From positions 24,594-88,593 of the forward strand of contig OMZX01000004.1 in NCBI GenBank assembly GCA_900315665.1: DNA of 64,000 bases, in the 5' to 3' direction. Under the pieces are notes generated by a model. The model did not search any database and was not told the origin of the DNA. It saw only the letters and a program-made list of their open reading frames with translations. A program made the position numbers and the translations under genes. Below, piece by piece: positions 18,158-27,414 of the stretch. The stretch's first letter is position 1. The number at the start of each line of letters is the position of its first letter. Source of the stretch: an uncultured Eubacteriales bacterium (lineage in GTDB: Bacteria > Bacillota > Clostridia > Lachnospirales > Lachnospiraceae).

Positions 18158-18636
18158 GGCGATACCTTCATCCGCTCATCGACCTTGACCTGTTCGATCA
18201 CGGTTCCATGATCCTTGTACTTCTTCAGTACGAAATGCGTTGCCGTCGAAAGAATCGAATCCATCGGAGAAAGCTTCGACGCAACAAACGTCGCCACCTC
18301 CTTCATGGTTCTGCCGTTGATGAGTACCATAAAGTCAAACGCACCACTCATGAGATACACCGCGTCCACCTCATCGTACTGATAAATCCGCTCAGCGATG
18401 GAATCGAAGCCCATCCCTCTCTGCGGCGCAACCTTCACCTCGATCAGCGCATCCACACGCTCGTCACTGGTCTTATCCCAGTTGATCAATGTATGATAGC
18501 CGCAGATGATGCCTTCATTTTCCATGGCCTCGATCTCGGCACTAACCTTCGCCTCATCCTCACCGAGCAGCGCCGCGATATCCTTCACGGACAGCCGCGC
18601 GTTCTTCTCGATGATTGCAAGAATCTTGTCTCTCAT
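18154..18636 (-). CDS. Lrp/AsnC family transcriptional regulator
   Basis: A 160-residue feast/famine regulator. Residues 1-60 form the winged HTH (NARLSVKDIAALLGEDEAKV), and 65-150 the ligand-binding RAM domain (ALIEVKVAPQRGMGFD, VDAVYLMSGAFDFMVLI). It is the first gene of the operon with the aminotransferase and GH13 genes. The leader holds one copy of the AATGCCTACA 10-mer. The start ATG follows CAGGAG. Confidence 0.92.
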   Translation of the reverse strand: MRDKILAIIEKNARLSVKDIAALLGEDEAKVSAEIEAMENEGIICGYHTLINWDKTSDERVDALIEVKVAPQRGMGFDSIAERIYQYDEVDAVYLMSGAFDFMVLINGRTMKEVATFVASKLSPMDSILSTATHFVLKKYKDHGTVIEQVKVDERMKVSP

Positions 18637-18689
18637 AACAATCTCCTGTTTTTATATTTTTCTGATGCCTTTAAACGGGCATATCTTCC

Positions 18690-18699
18690 AATGCCTACA
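18690..18699 (+). repeat. AATGCCTACA 10-mer, copy in lrp leader
   Basis: Intergenic; read on the lrp strand it is TGTAGGCATTGGAAG about 55 bases before the lrp start. Shares TTCC before the motif with the copy at 26004 and the variant at 60412. Confidence 0.9.
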
Positions 18700-18725
18700 G
18701 CATGCTCTTCACACGCTATTTCATT

Positions 18726-19463
18726 CTAGCATATCCGGTCTAATTCATCCATATGCTCCTTCGTGAGAAACGCGCCGCCCGGTGTATCTGTCCGAAGCCT
18801 CTGATGATCTCCGGTGATCTCGCCAAACACGGCTGCCGGAAGAAGAATCTCCGTCCGCGCATGATGATCGCCTTCGAAGCCAGCGCGGAGGCCCTTAGCA
18901 TTATAATTTTCCTCCTCGATTTGATGCGCTATCAGCTCCTCCGCCGATAGAAGATCCCTCACAAATTGAAATCCACGGTCTAAAGCCAGAATCCAGCAGT
19001 TCTCAGACAGCAGCCGGTATGGATTTGCCTGGAACAGTTCACAAACCTCGATCGTAAACTGACTAACCGGTATCGCACTTAGGCTGAACCGGCAGCCAGG
19101 TCCCGGCTTCACCTGCCGCCCGGTCTTCGGATCAAGTCCCTCTTCAGCGAGAAACTGCCAGAGCGACGCAAGCACTCCGCCTCTTCCGACGGAGACCGCC
19201 TTCGCGACGCCATATTTTTCCATGAAGCCCGGAAGATAATCCGAGACAAGCTCGACCGCGGACCGTTTTCTCAATGCTTCCTTCAGCCGGCCGGACCTTT
19301 TGGTTTCTTCCGAAAGATACCTGTCTGAGAATCGCGTCCGAAGTTTCTCCGGCGACCGCGTCGAAAGCACCTCAATTCCCTTCGTCCCCGGCTCTCCGAG
19401 AAGCACGAGTTCCTGCCCTTCCGTGAGTTTTCCCATCACGCTGTCTTCCTCTCTTCCATTCAT
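18726..19463 (-). CDS. HypE/AIR-synthase-type protein, C-terminal domain only
   Basis: A 245-residue protein (236 if translation starts at the ATG at 19436, which has GAGAGG before it). It resembles the C-terminal half of AIR-synthase-related (PurM/HypE) proteins: VGRGGVLASLWQFLAEEG corresponds to the GGxxxxLWE loop, and CRFSLSAIPVSQFTIEVCELF to the following helix. The N-terminal ATP-binding domain of that family is missing, and the first ~35 residues look like its last strand. It may be a remnant or a shortened functional form; no frameshift remnant is seen upstream, where a small-ORF terminator follows directly. Confidence 0.6.
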   Translation of the reverse strand: MNGREEDSVMGKLTEGQELVLLGEPGTKGIEVLSTRSPEKLRTRFSDRYLSEETKRSGRLKEALRKRSAVELVSDYLPGFMEKYGVAKAVSVGRGGVLASLWQFLAEEGLDPKTGRQVKPGPGCRFSLSAIPVSQFTIEVCELFQANPYRLLSENCWILALDRGFQFVRDLLSAEELIAHQIEEENYNAKGLRAGFEGDHHARTEILLPAAVFGEITGDHQRLRTDTPGGAFLTKEHMDELDRIC

Positions 19464-19468
19464 TATCT

Positions 19469-19535
19469 AAAAAAAGCTGCTGCAACAGCCTCCCGACTGC
19501 CAGGAAATCCGGCGCCGAAAAGCTTTGCAGCAGCT
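19469..19535 (-). terminator. Terminator of the 32-residue ORF
   Basis: On the minus strand an 11-bp perfect stem AGCTGCTGCAA / TTGCAGCAGCT with a structured loop of about 39 bases is followed by seven T. It ends six bases before the start of the next gene. Confidence 0.8.
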
Positions 19536-19550
19536 CTCTTCTACATTCTG

Positions 19551-19649
19551 TCAGACAATATATGGAAGTACCATCGTCAGTACCATGGCAAGCACCAGGA
19601 GAATCACGATGACTGCCGAAACTGTCTTCCGTGTTTTTGGATTCATCAT
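19551..19649 (-). CDS. 32-residue single-pass membrane peptide (Prli42-like)
   Basis: A short frame reads MMNPKTRKTVSAV followed by a hydrophobic helix (VIVILLVLAMVLTMVL) and ends PYIV. A basic N-terminus plus one transmembrane helix resembles the stressosome-associated Prli42 family of Firmicutes, but at this length the assignment is tentative. Evidence that it is a gene: a consensus-like promoter (TTGTAT, 17 bases, TATAAT) lies about 70 bases upstream, GGAG precedes the start, and a strong terminator follows the stop. It is thus a stand-alone transcription unit between proC and the HypE-like gene. Confidence 0.75.
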   Translation of the reverse strand: MMNPKTRKTVSAVIVILLVLAMVLTMVLPYIV

Positions 19650-19727
19650 ATCTTTTTCTGCTCCGTCTTTTCTAAATAGCAGACGTGATCAAAGCACTCC
19701 CTCTCATCACGCCCAGGCGATTACTGC

Positions 19728-19756
19728 ATTATACTCTTTTCCGGACGCCGATACAA
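19728..19756 (-). promoter_or_regulatory. Sigma-A promoter of the 32-residue ORF
   Basis: Minus strand: TTGTAT (19751-19756), 17-base spacer, TATAAT (19728-19733). It lies in the gap between proC and the small ORF and points at the latter. Confidence 0.75.
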
Positions 19757-19780
19757 GAAGGAATCTCCCCGATGTCACAT

Positions 19781-20581
19781 TCACTCTTCAATCGCCTTGA
19801 TGGCATCGATGACGGCGCCGCGGAAGTTGTGCTCTTCGAGGGAGGCGATGCCGCGGATGGTTGTGCCGCCCGGTGATGCCACGGCATCCTTCATCTGTCC
19901 GGGATGCTGTTCCGTAGCAAGTGCCATCGCAGCCGTCCCCTCCATCATCTTTTCGACGATCTGGTATGCCGTCTTTCTCGGGATGCCATACATCACGGCC
20001 GCATCGGAAAGCGCTTCAATGAACATCGCGACAAACGCCGGGCTGCAGCCGGAAACCGTACCGCCGATGCCGAGTAGCTTTGTATCCATGAAAAGTACCA
20101 GGCTGACCGGCGACAGAAGCTCCTTCAAGAGAGTCACCTCAGCCTCCGTCAGCGAATGCTTATTTTCCATAATGAAGATGCCTTTACCGATCGACACCGG
20201 CGTATTTGGACAGGTACAGATAAGGTGCGTATCCTCCGTGAGGATCCCCTCCGAAAGGAAGCGCGCATGATCATAGCCCGCAGCCACCGAGACCACGATT
20301 TTCCCGCATAATGCCTCCTTGACCGGCTTCACGACCGTCTCGAGCATCGCCGGCTTCACGGCGAGAAAAACGATGTCAGCATTGGCTGCCACAGAAGAAG
20401 CATCCGCACAGGCATGCACCCCGCCCATCGCCGCACACTTTTCCTTCAGCGTATCAAGATGCCCCGCACAGGCAAACATCCGTTCCGCCGGCACCACGCC
20501 TTGAGAAATCAGCCCTTCCGCGATCGCACCCGCCATATTTCCAAAACCAATAAATCCAATCTTCACTTCGTCCACAGTCAT
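19781..20581 (-). CDS. proC: Pyrroline-5-carboxylate reductase
   Basis: Last step of proline synthesis: NAD(P)H-dependent reduction of 1-pyrroline-5-carboxylate. The 266 residues have the Rossmann loop IGFIGFGNMAGAIAEGL (about 8-24), FLAVKP, and the C-terminal dimer signature with GCSPAFVAMFIEALSDAAV and ASPGGTTIRGI. Length is normal. It stands alone after the atp terminator. Confidence 0.96.
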   Translation of the reverse strand: MTVDEVKIGFIGFGNMAGAIAEGLISQGVVPAERMFACAGHLDTLKEKCAAMGGVHACADASSVAANADIVFLAVKPAMLETVVKPVKEALCGKIVVSVAAGYDHARFLSEGILTEDTHLICTCPNTPVSIGKGIFIMENKHSLTEAEVTLLKELLSPVSLVLFMDTKLLGIGGTVSGCSPAFVAMFIEALSDAAVMYGIPRKTAYQIVEKMMEGTAAMALATEQHPGQMKDAVASPGGTTIRGIASLEEHNFRGAVIDAIKAIEE

Positions 20582-20628
20582 CCCGGGATCCTCCTCTCCA
20601 GACTTTTGCTATTACTATAACACAAACG

Positions 20629-20670
20629 AAAAAGGCTGTCGCGGCAGGTTCACAACCTGACGCGACAGCC
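20629..20670 (-). terminator. Terminator of the atp operon
   Basis: Minus strand: a 17-bp stem GGCTGTCGCGTCAGGTT / AACCTGCCGCGACAGCC (one mismatch) with a three-base loop is followed by TTTTTC, directly after atpC. Confidence 0.92.
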
Positions 20671-20676
20671 AGAAAA

Positions 20677-22501
<1,825 letters not shown>

Positions 22502-22511
22502 CTATACTAAA

Positions 22512-23426
22512 TTATCGGCTCTTCGACTGCCGCTGCGCCTTTGCACCTGCTGCAACCTCCGTGATCTCCTGCGTGATCTGTGCCTGTCTGACACGATTAT
22601 ACTGGATCCGGAGCTGCTGCTTCAGCTCACCGCCATTCCGGTTTGCCGAGTCCATTGCCGTCATACGGGCATTCTGCTCGGAGCAGAAGGACTCAACCAG
22701 TGCACTATAGATAAAGCCGTTCAAATAGCTTGGGATGATATTATCAATGATAGCCTTCGGTGTCGGACGAAGCCGGAACTCCTCCATACCAGCAACCATC
22801 GGAATCACCTGGAACGTATTTCGATCTAGTTTGTCGAGTGGCAGAAGCTGCTGTACCTCTGTTACCATCTCAAGAGAATTCTTCATCCGCGTATAAATGA
22901 TATACACGGCATCGATTTCTCTCTCTTCGAAAAGATCAAGCATACGGCCCGTGATAACACGCGCTCTGTGGAGCGTCGGATTCTGCGCGGTATAGTGGAA
23001 CTGCTCCTCGATCGGTACACCGCGTGAATGAAAATACACACGGCCCATCTCACCGACGACAAAAAGCTTATGATTCGGATGTTCTTCAAGCATCCGCTCC
23101 GTTTCCTTTAATACATTATGATTGTAGGCGCCGGCAAGACCCTTATCTGCTGTAACAGAGATAATCGCGGTCTTGACATTTTCTCTGATTGCTTCATCCC
23201 GAAGGTGCTGTCTGACATCGAGATACGGATGTGTGAACTCCTCAGGAAGATGCCGGAGAACACGCTGGATCGTCGTTTGCAGTGTATAGAAATACGGCTC
23301 TGTCTTCTGAAGATCGGCACGCGCCTTCCGAAGCTTGGTGCTCGAGATCAAATACATGGCATTGGTAATCTTCAGTGTATTGTCAATGCTTGCGATTCTG
23401 TCCCTAAGCTCTCTCGTCGTTGGCAC
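22512..23426 (-). CDS. atpG: ATP synthase F1 subunit gamma
   Basis: Rotary central shaft, 304 residues. N-terminal helix [20 protein letters not shown] and C-terminal helix [29 protein letters not shown] are the two coiled-coil halves. Its start overlaps the 3' end of the delta-alpha gene by 23 bases, so translation is coupled. Confidence 0.97.
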   Translation of the reverse strand: MPTTRELRDRIASIDNTLKITNAMYLISSTKLRKARADLQKTEPYFYTLQTTIQRVLRHLPEEFTHPYLDVRQHLRDEAIRENVKTAIISVTADKGLAGAYNHNVLKETERMLEEHPNHKLFVVGEMGRVYFHSRGVPIEEQFHYTAQNPTLHRARVITGRMLDLFEEREIDAVYIIYTRMKNSLEMVTEVQQLLPLDKLDRNTFQVIPMVAGMEEFRLRPTPKAIIDNIIPSYLNGFIYSALVESFCSEQNARMTAMDSANRNGGELKQQLRIQYNRVRQAQITQEITEVAAGAKAQRQSKSR

Positions 23427-25467
23427 CGTCGGCCTCCTTCTTTAAGCTCTTTGACTCCTCGTAGCGGGAAAGATATTCCTTTCCTACTTCAAGAATCTTC
23501 GCCTTTGCATCCGGTGTCAGCATTCTCGAAATCTCGAGATTTTTACCGATCTCCGGATAATGCTCCTCGAAATACCGGAGAAGTCCGGCCTGATAGGTCT
23601 TGACCTCCTTCGGCGGGATCGTAAGCATCTGCTTTTCCAGTGCTACCACCAGTGTGATGACCTGATCCGAAAGACTCATCGGATGTCCGAGCGGCTGCTT
23701 CAGAAGCTCCATGAGTACCTTGCCCTGCATGAGAAGCTCTCTCGTATTATCATCAAGATCTGAAGAGAACTGTGTGAACACCGCCATCTCACGATACTGC
23801 GCGAGATCGATACGGAGCGAGCCGGAGGCCTTTTTCATGGCTTTTGCCTGTGCGGCACCGCCGACACGGGATACGGAAAGGCCGACATTCACAGCCGGAC
23901 GCTGTCCCTCGAAGAAAAGACTCGACTCGAGGAAAATCTGACCATCCGTGATAGAAATAACATTGGTCGGAATATAGGCGGATACATCACCGTCCTGTGT
24001 TTCAATGATCGGCAGCGCTGTGATCGAGCCGCCGCCGAGCTTCTCGGAAAGACGGCAGGACCGCTCGAGAAGTCTCGAATGAAGATAAAACACATCGCCA
24101 GGATATGCCTCACGTCCCGGGGCTCTGCCGAGAAGTAGTGACAGTGCACGGTAGGCGACCGCATGCTTCGAAAGGTCATCATAGACAATGAGCACATCCT
24201 GTCCCTTATACATGAAGTACTCGGCCAGCGAGGTTGCTGCATACGGTGCGATGTACTGAATGGCTGCCGGATCAGAGGCTGTCGCAGCCATCACGCAGGT
24301 ATATTTCATGGCGCCATGCTTCTCCAGAGTCTGCACCAGTGAAGCGACCGTCGACTCCTTCTGACCGATGGCAACATAGATACAAATACACTGCTTGTCC
24401 GCCTGGTTGAGAATCGTATCCAGTGCGATCGAGGTCTTACCGGTCTGACGATCGCCGATAATCAGCTCTCGCTGTCCACGGCCGATCGGGAACATCGAGT
24501 CGATGGCAAGAATACCCGTCTGCAGCGGTTCATTGACCGGCTGACGGTCGATGATACCCGGCGCCGGCTGCTCGATGGAACGATAATCATCCGAGCTGAT
24601 CGCACCTTTGCCGTCAATCGGCTCACCGAGAGCGTTCACGACTCTTCCAAGAAAGGCATTGCCGACCGGTACACCAGCCATACGACCGGTTCTCGTACCA
24701 CGGCTGCCCTCTGCGAGATCGCCGGCGTCTCCGAAGAGAATGACACCGATCCGGTCTCTTTCGATATTCTGTACCATGCCCTGCACGCCATTATCAAACT
24801 GAATGACCTCACCATACATCGCATGATCAAGGCCATTCATGATGGCGATACCATCGCCGATGGTTTCGACGAAGCCGATCTCCTTACGTTCCGCCTTTAA
24901 GTCAAAGCTGTTGACACTTCTCTGAAGGATCGTGAGGATATCCGCATCGCTTGAAAGCGAGGATTTTGTCGCATTGATCTGACGGAGAAACTGCTCACGG
25001 CGGCCCTTCGTCGACCAGTCATACTGATCGTTGCCGACCTCCAGAATGAAGCCGCCGCCGAGGGATTTATCCTCATCCATCGTAAAGGAGAAATGATCAA
25101 TCTCATATTTATCCTTTACAAATTTCTGGATATCAAGAATCTGACGCTCAGACGGCTTCGTAACATAGTGAAGTCGTACCTGCACCTCATGCTCGGCCTT
25201 ATCTCTTATAGAAAAATAATCCTCTGCCACCTGCTTCCAGTCGCCCATCCGATTGTTATCACAGAGGAGCTTCAGGACATCTCGTACCTCGACAGGGAAA
25301 ACACTGTCGATTACCTCATGTCTCTTTTCAAGCGGTATGGTCGGATCAGAAAGCTTCGAAGACGTTTCGGGGAGAACATCAAAAATCTTTGTGGTCTCTT
25401 CGATGACACTCTTCTGAACTTGTCTCTCGATCAGCCCTTTTGCCTGTTCTTTCGTATTTTCTGTCAT
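23404..25467 (-). CDS. atpHA: Fused ATP synthase delta-alpha subunit
   Basis: One open frame of 687 residues joins subunit delta (about 1-172, ending with the delta signature [20 protein letters not shown] and [10 protein letters not shown]) to a complete alpha subunit (from about 173, [13 protein letters not shown] onward). Alpha has its Walker A GDRQTGKT and VYVAIGQK. No in-frame ATG, GTG or TTG lies between the end of delta and MNG of the alpha N-terminal domain, so a separate alpha cannot be made by ordinary internal initiation. The standard enzyme has one delta and three alpha, so the fusion implies three delta copies, processing, or a modified stator. The gene stands exactly where atpH and atpA normally follow atpF. 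Confidence 0.95.
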   Translation of the reverse strand: MTENTKEQAKGLIERQVQKSVIEETTKIFDVLPETSSKLSDPTIPLEKRHEVIDSVFPVEVRDVLKLLCDNNRMGDWKQVAEDYFSIRDKAEHEVQVRLHYVTKPSERQILDIQKFVKDKYEIDHFSFTMDEDKSLGGGFILEVGNDQYDWSTKGRREQFLRQINATKSSLSSDADILTILQRSVNSFDLKAERKEIGFVETIGDGIAIMNGLDHAMYGEVIQFDNGVQGMVQNIERDRIGVILFGDAGDLAEGSRGTRTGRMAGVPVGNAFLGRVVNALGEPIDGKGAISSDDYRSIEQPAPGIIDRQPVNEPLQTGILAIDSMFPIGRGQRELIIGDRQTGKTSIALDTILNQADKQCICIYVAIGQKESTVASLVQTLEKHGAMKYTCVMAATASDPAAIQYIAPYAATSLAEYFMYKGQDVLIVYDDLSKHAVAYRALSLLLGRAPGREAYPGDVFYLHSRLLERSCRLSEKLGGGSITALPIIETQDGDVSAYIPTNVISITDGQIFLESSLFFEGQRPAVNVGLSVSRVGGAAQAKAMKKASGSLRIDLAQYREMAVFTQFSSDLDDNTRELLMQGKVLMELLKQPLGHPMSLSDQVITLVVALEKQMLTIPPKEVKTYQAGLLRYFEEHYPEIGKNLEISRMLTPDAKAKILEVGKEYLSRYEESKSLKKEADGANDERA

Positions 25468-25473
25468 ATCCCG

Positions 25474-25968
25474 TTAGTCCTTTTTTGCTTCAGCTGCATT
25501 TTCTGAAAGGAAGGTATCATACAGCTTTTCATCGTTCTCACTGGAATCCTTCGAAGCTGCAATCTTATAGGCCGCCTGTGCGACGAGAACTGCCATCTGC
25601 TGCTGCATCTCATGCTGCTTTGCCTCGGCATCCTTCTCGGCCTGCAGCTTCGCATCCTGAATGATCTTGTCAGCCTTTTTGTTTGCGTTGTTGACAATTT
25701 CGTCATATTCCTTTGACGCTTCAATATTTGAAGCATCGAGTCTCTTCTGACGCTCTGCCTCGATGCCGGCAAGGCTGTCCTCATACTGCTTCTTTAAATC
25801 TGCAGCAGCTTTATTGGCTTCCTCTGCCTTCTTATAGGTTTCATCAATCTCTCCCTGTCTCTTTGCAAGTACCTCACGTACCGGCTTAAACAGGAACTTC
25901 TTCATCAGAAAATAGAGAACCAGAAGGTTCACTATCGTAAAAAGTAAATTGATATCAATTCTTAACAT
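25474..25968 (-). CDS. atpF: ATP synthase F0 subunit b
   Basis: Peripheral stalk, 164 residues: one N-terminal membrane helix (LLFTIVNLLVLYFLMKKF) and a long charged coiled coil. It is followed after six bases by the delta-alpha fusion, its expected partner. Confidence 0.95.
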   Translation of the reverse strand: MLRIDINLLFTIVNLLVLYFLMKKFLFKPVREVLAKRQGEIDETYKKAEEANKAAADLKKQYEDSLAGIEAERQKRLDASNIEASKEYDEIVNNANKKADKIIQDAKLQAEKDAEAKQHEMQQQMAVLVAQAAYKIAASKDSSENDEKLYDTFLSENAAEAKKD

Positions 25969-26003
25969 ACTCTGCTCCTCAGACTATTTTCCATTCCTCT
26001 TCC

Positions 26004-26013
26004 AATGCCTACA
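26004..26013 (+). repeat. AATGCCTACA 10-mer, copy in atpF leader
   Basis: Lies in the 55-base gap between atpE and atpF; on the operon strand it reads TGTAGGCATTGGAAGAGG, 36 bases before the atpF start. Confidence 0.9.
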
Positions 26014-26023
26014 TTAGAAACAC

Positions 26024-26239
26024 TTACTTGAGGAAGAAAATCGCGAGGATACCAAGTACGAAGCCGTAAATAGCGGTTGCCTCGGCAAGTGCGCAGCCGA
26101 GAAGAAGAACTCTCATGATCTTGCCGTCCGCTTCCGGCTGTCTTGCGATAGCTTCTACTGCCTTACCCGTTGCGATACCGATGGAAAGACCTGCGCCGAT
26201 ACATGCCAATGCTGCTAAACCTACACCAATTGCTGTCAT
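26024..26239 (-). CDS. atpE: ATP synthase F0 subunit c, proton type
   Basis: c-ring proteolipid of 71 residues with two helices and the loop ARQPE. The ion-binding carboxylate is in ALAEATAIY. Two ligands of sodium-type rings are absent: the glutamine of helix 1 (GVGQGY in known Na+ enzymes) is Ile here (GLSIGI), and the Ser/Thr after the glutamate is Ala. Proton coupling is therefore inferred. Confidence 0.95.
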   Translation of the reverse strand: MTAIGVGLAALACIGAGLSIGIATGKAVEAIARQPEADGKIMRVLLLGCALAEATAIYGFVLGILAIFFLK

Positions 26240-26314
26240 AATAATTTTCTCCTTTAATATTTCTTCTAAAAATGTCTGCCTGCTGCTCCTCGCAGCGGTC
26301 TGTTTCTATCAATA

Positions 26315-26344
26315 CTGCATTTCCATGAATAAACGGAAATGCAG
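26315..26344 (-). other. Intercistronic hairpin atpB/atpE
   Basis: Perfect 10-bp stem CTGCATTTCC / GGAAATGCAG with a ten-base loop in the 118-base gap before atpE. No U-tract follows, so it is more likely an mRNA processing or stability structure that helps give atpE its high expression than a terminator. Confidence 0.55.
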
Positions 26345-26357
26345 GCTAATGTGGGCA

Positions 26358-27044
26358 TTACTCCACAGCATCCTGAATATAGAGGGATGTCAGGAAGACG
26401 AAAACATAGGCCTGGATGAGGCCATCAAAGATATCAAAATAGAGACTGAAAATCGCCGGGATTCCGACCGGAACCACCATCTTGATGAGCTCCATGATGA
26501 TAAACGCACCGAGCACATTACCAAACAGTCGCATGCAGAGCGACAGCGGCCGGATGAAAATCTCCAGAATATTGATCGGGGTTACGATCGCAACCGGCTG
26601 GGTAAAGCTCTTGAGCCAGCCCTTCGTGCCCTTCTTGTGAATGCCGGCGTATTCGATCAGTAAAATACTCATGATTGACAACGCTGCCGTGACATTCAGA
26701 TCCTTCGTGGGCGGCTTCATACCGAACAGGCCGATGACATTGGAAAGTCCAATGTACAGAAGCACGACCGCGATATAGGTCATATACTGCTTCGCCGATT
26801 CGCCGAGAAGTCCTCCGATAAAGTTGTCGAGCCAGGTGACGAGCCACTCTGCGAACAGCTGCCGTTTCCCTGGGTTCCTGACGGAAAGATTCGAGCCAAG
26901 AAACACGGATAAGATCACAAGCACTGCCATGATCACCCATGTGATGACGGTGGACTCTGCAACCGGGATGCCCCTGCCAATCGGTATCGTAAAGGCTGTA
27001 TCCACCTGAAGCTGTGCCTGCAGCTCCTCGGTAAATTTCTCCAT
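26358..27044 (-). CDS. atpB: ATP synthase F0 subunit a
   Basis: Membrane stator that forms the ion half-channels, 228 residues from the ATG nine bases after GGAGG; an in-frame GTG six bases upstream is too close to the ribosome site. The essential arginine is in RPLSLCMRLFGN, and the C-terminal helix has the conserved Gln in LIQAYVFVFLTSLYI. First gene of the operon; no atpI or atpZ is visible. Confidence 0.96.
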   Translation of the reverse strand: MEKFTEELQAQLQVDTAFTIPIGRGIPVAESTVITWVIMAVLVILSVFLGSNLSVRNPGKRQLFAEWLVTWLDNFIGGLLGESAKQYMTYIAVVLLYIGLSNVIGLFGMKPPTKDLNVTAALSIMSILLIEYAGIHKKGTKGWLKSFTQPVAIVTPINILEIFIRPLSLCMRLFGNVLGAFIIMELIKMVVPVGIPAIFSLYFDIFDGLIQAYVFVFLTSLYIQDAVE

Positions 27045-27104
27045 CCTCACATTCCTCCTTCATGTTCTTTGCAGACTTTGTTATAGATTCTACAAGCAAT
27101 CCTC

Positions 27105-27132
27105 ATTATATCCCCGCCGTGAATTTATGCAA
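27105..27132 (-). promoter_or_regulatory. Promoter of the atp operon
   Basis: Minus strand: TTGCAT (27127-27132), 16-base spacer, TATAAT (27105-27110), about 60 bases before atpB. Confidence 0.75.
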
Positions 27133-27207
27133 GGGGGAGAATTTTAACCATAGACAAAAATCGCGCTATTTTTAAGTTTAAAAATGTAACACGCGCTCAC
27201 CCGGACG

Positions 27208-27364
27208 AAATCAGGCTTGCAGAGGGCAGTTCCATCGCCCGGCTCTCGCCTACAGGACGCGTTGACCAGCGGACGCTAAGCTCCCAGCACGGTAAAGCGT
27301 GTGCTGGATCGCTAAGCGCCGGGACGCGTCAGTACGCTGAAACTGCCCTCTGCAAGCCTGATTT
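27208..27364. repeat. Palindromic element C (24-bp perfect terminal arms)
   Basis: Terminal arms 27208-27231 and 27341-27364 are perfect complements (AATCAGGCTTGCAGAGGG...). The inner part holds GCTAAGCTCCCAGCAC and GTGCTGGATCGCTAAGC around a short hairpin, similar to the CAGCTAGCCAGCC / GGCTGGATAGCGCTAAG pair of elements A and B. It may be a small member of that family. It separates the atp promoter from the terminator of the NlpC/P60 gene; the rest of the 364-base gap shows nothing else. Confidence 0.65.
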
Positions 27365-27375
27365 CTGATTTCTAC

Positions 27376-27407
27376 AAATAAAACCTGTCGCAAATTTGCG
27401 ACAGGTT
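27376..27407 (-). terminator. Terminator of the NlpC/P60 lipoprotein gene
   Basis: Minus strand: perfect stem AACCTGTCGCAA / TTGCGACAGGTT followed by TTATTTG, eight bases past the stop codon. Confidence 0.85.
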
Positions 27408-27414
27408 CATAAAA

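Noticed and set aside
26024..26239. Sodium-type ATP synthase
   Set aside because: The helix-1 glutamine and the Ser/Thr after the glutamate that bind Na+ are replaced by Ile and Ala.
27208..27364. Rho-independent terminator
   Set aside because: The arms are 24 bp but more than 100 bases apart and no T-run follows; a separate, normal terminator for the upstream gene lies at 27376.
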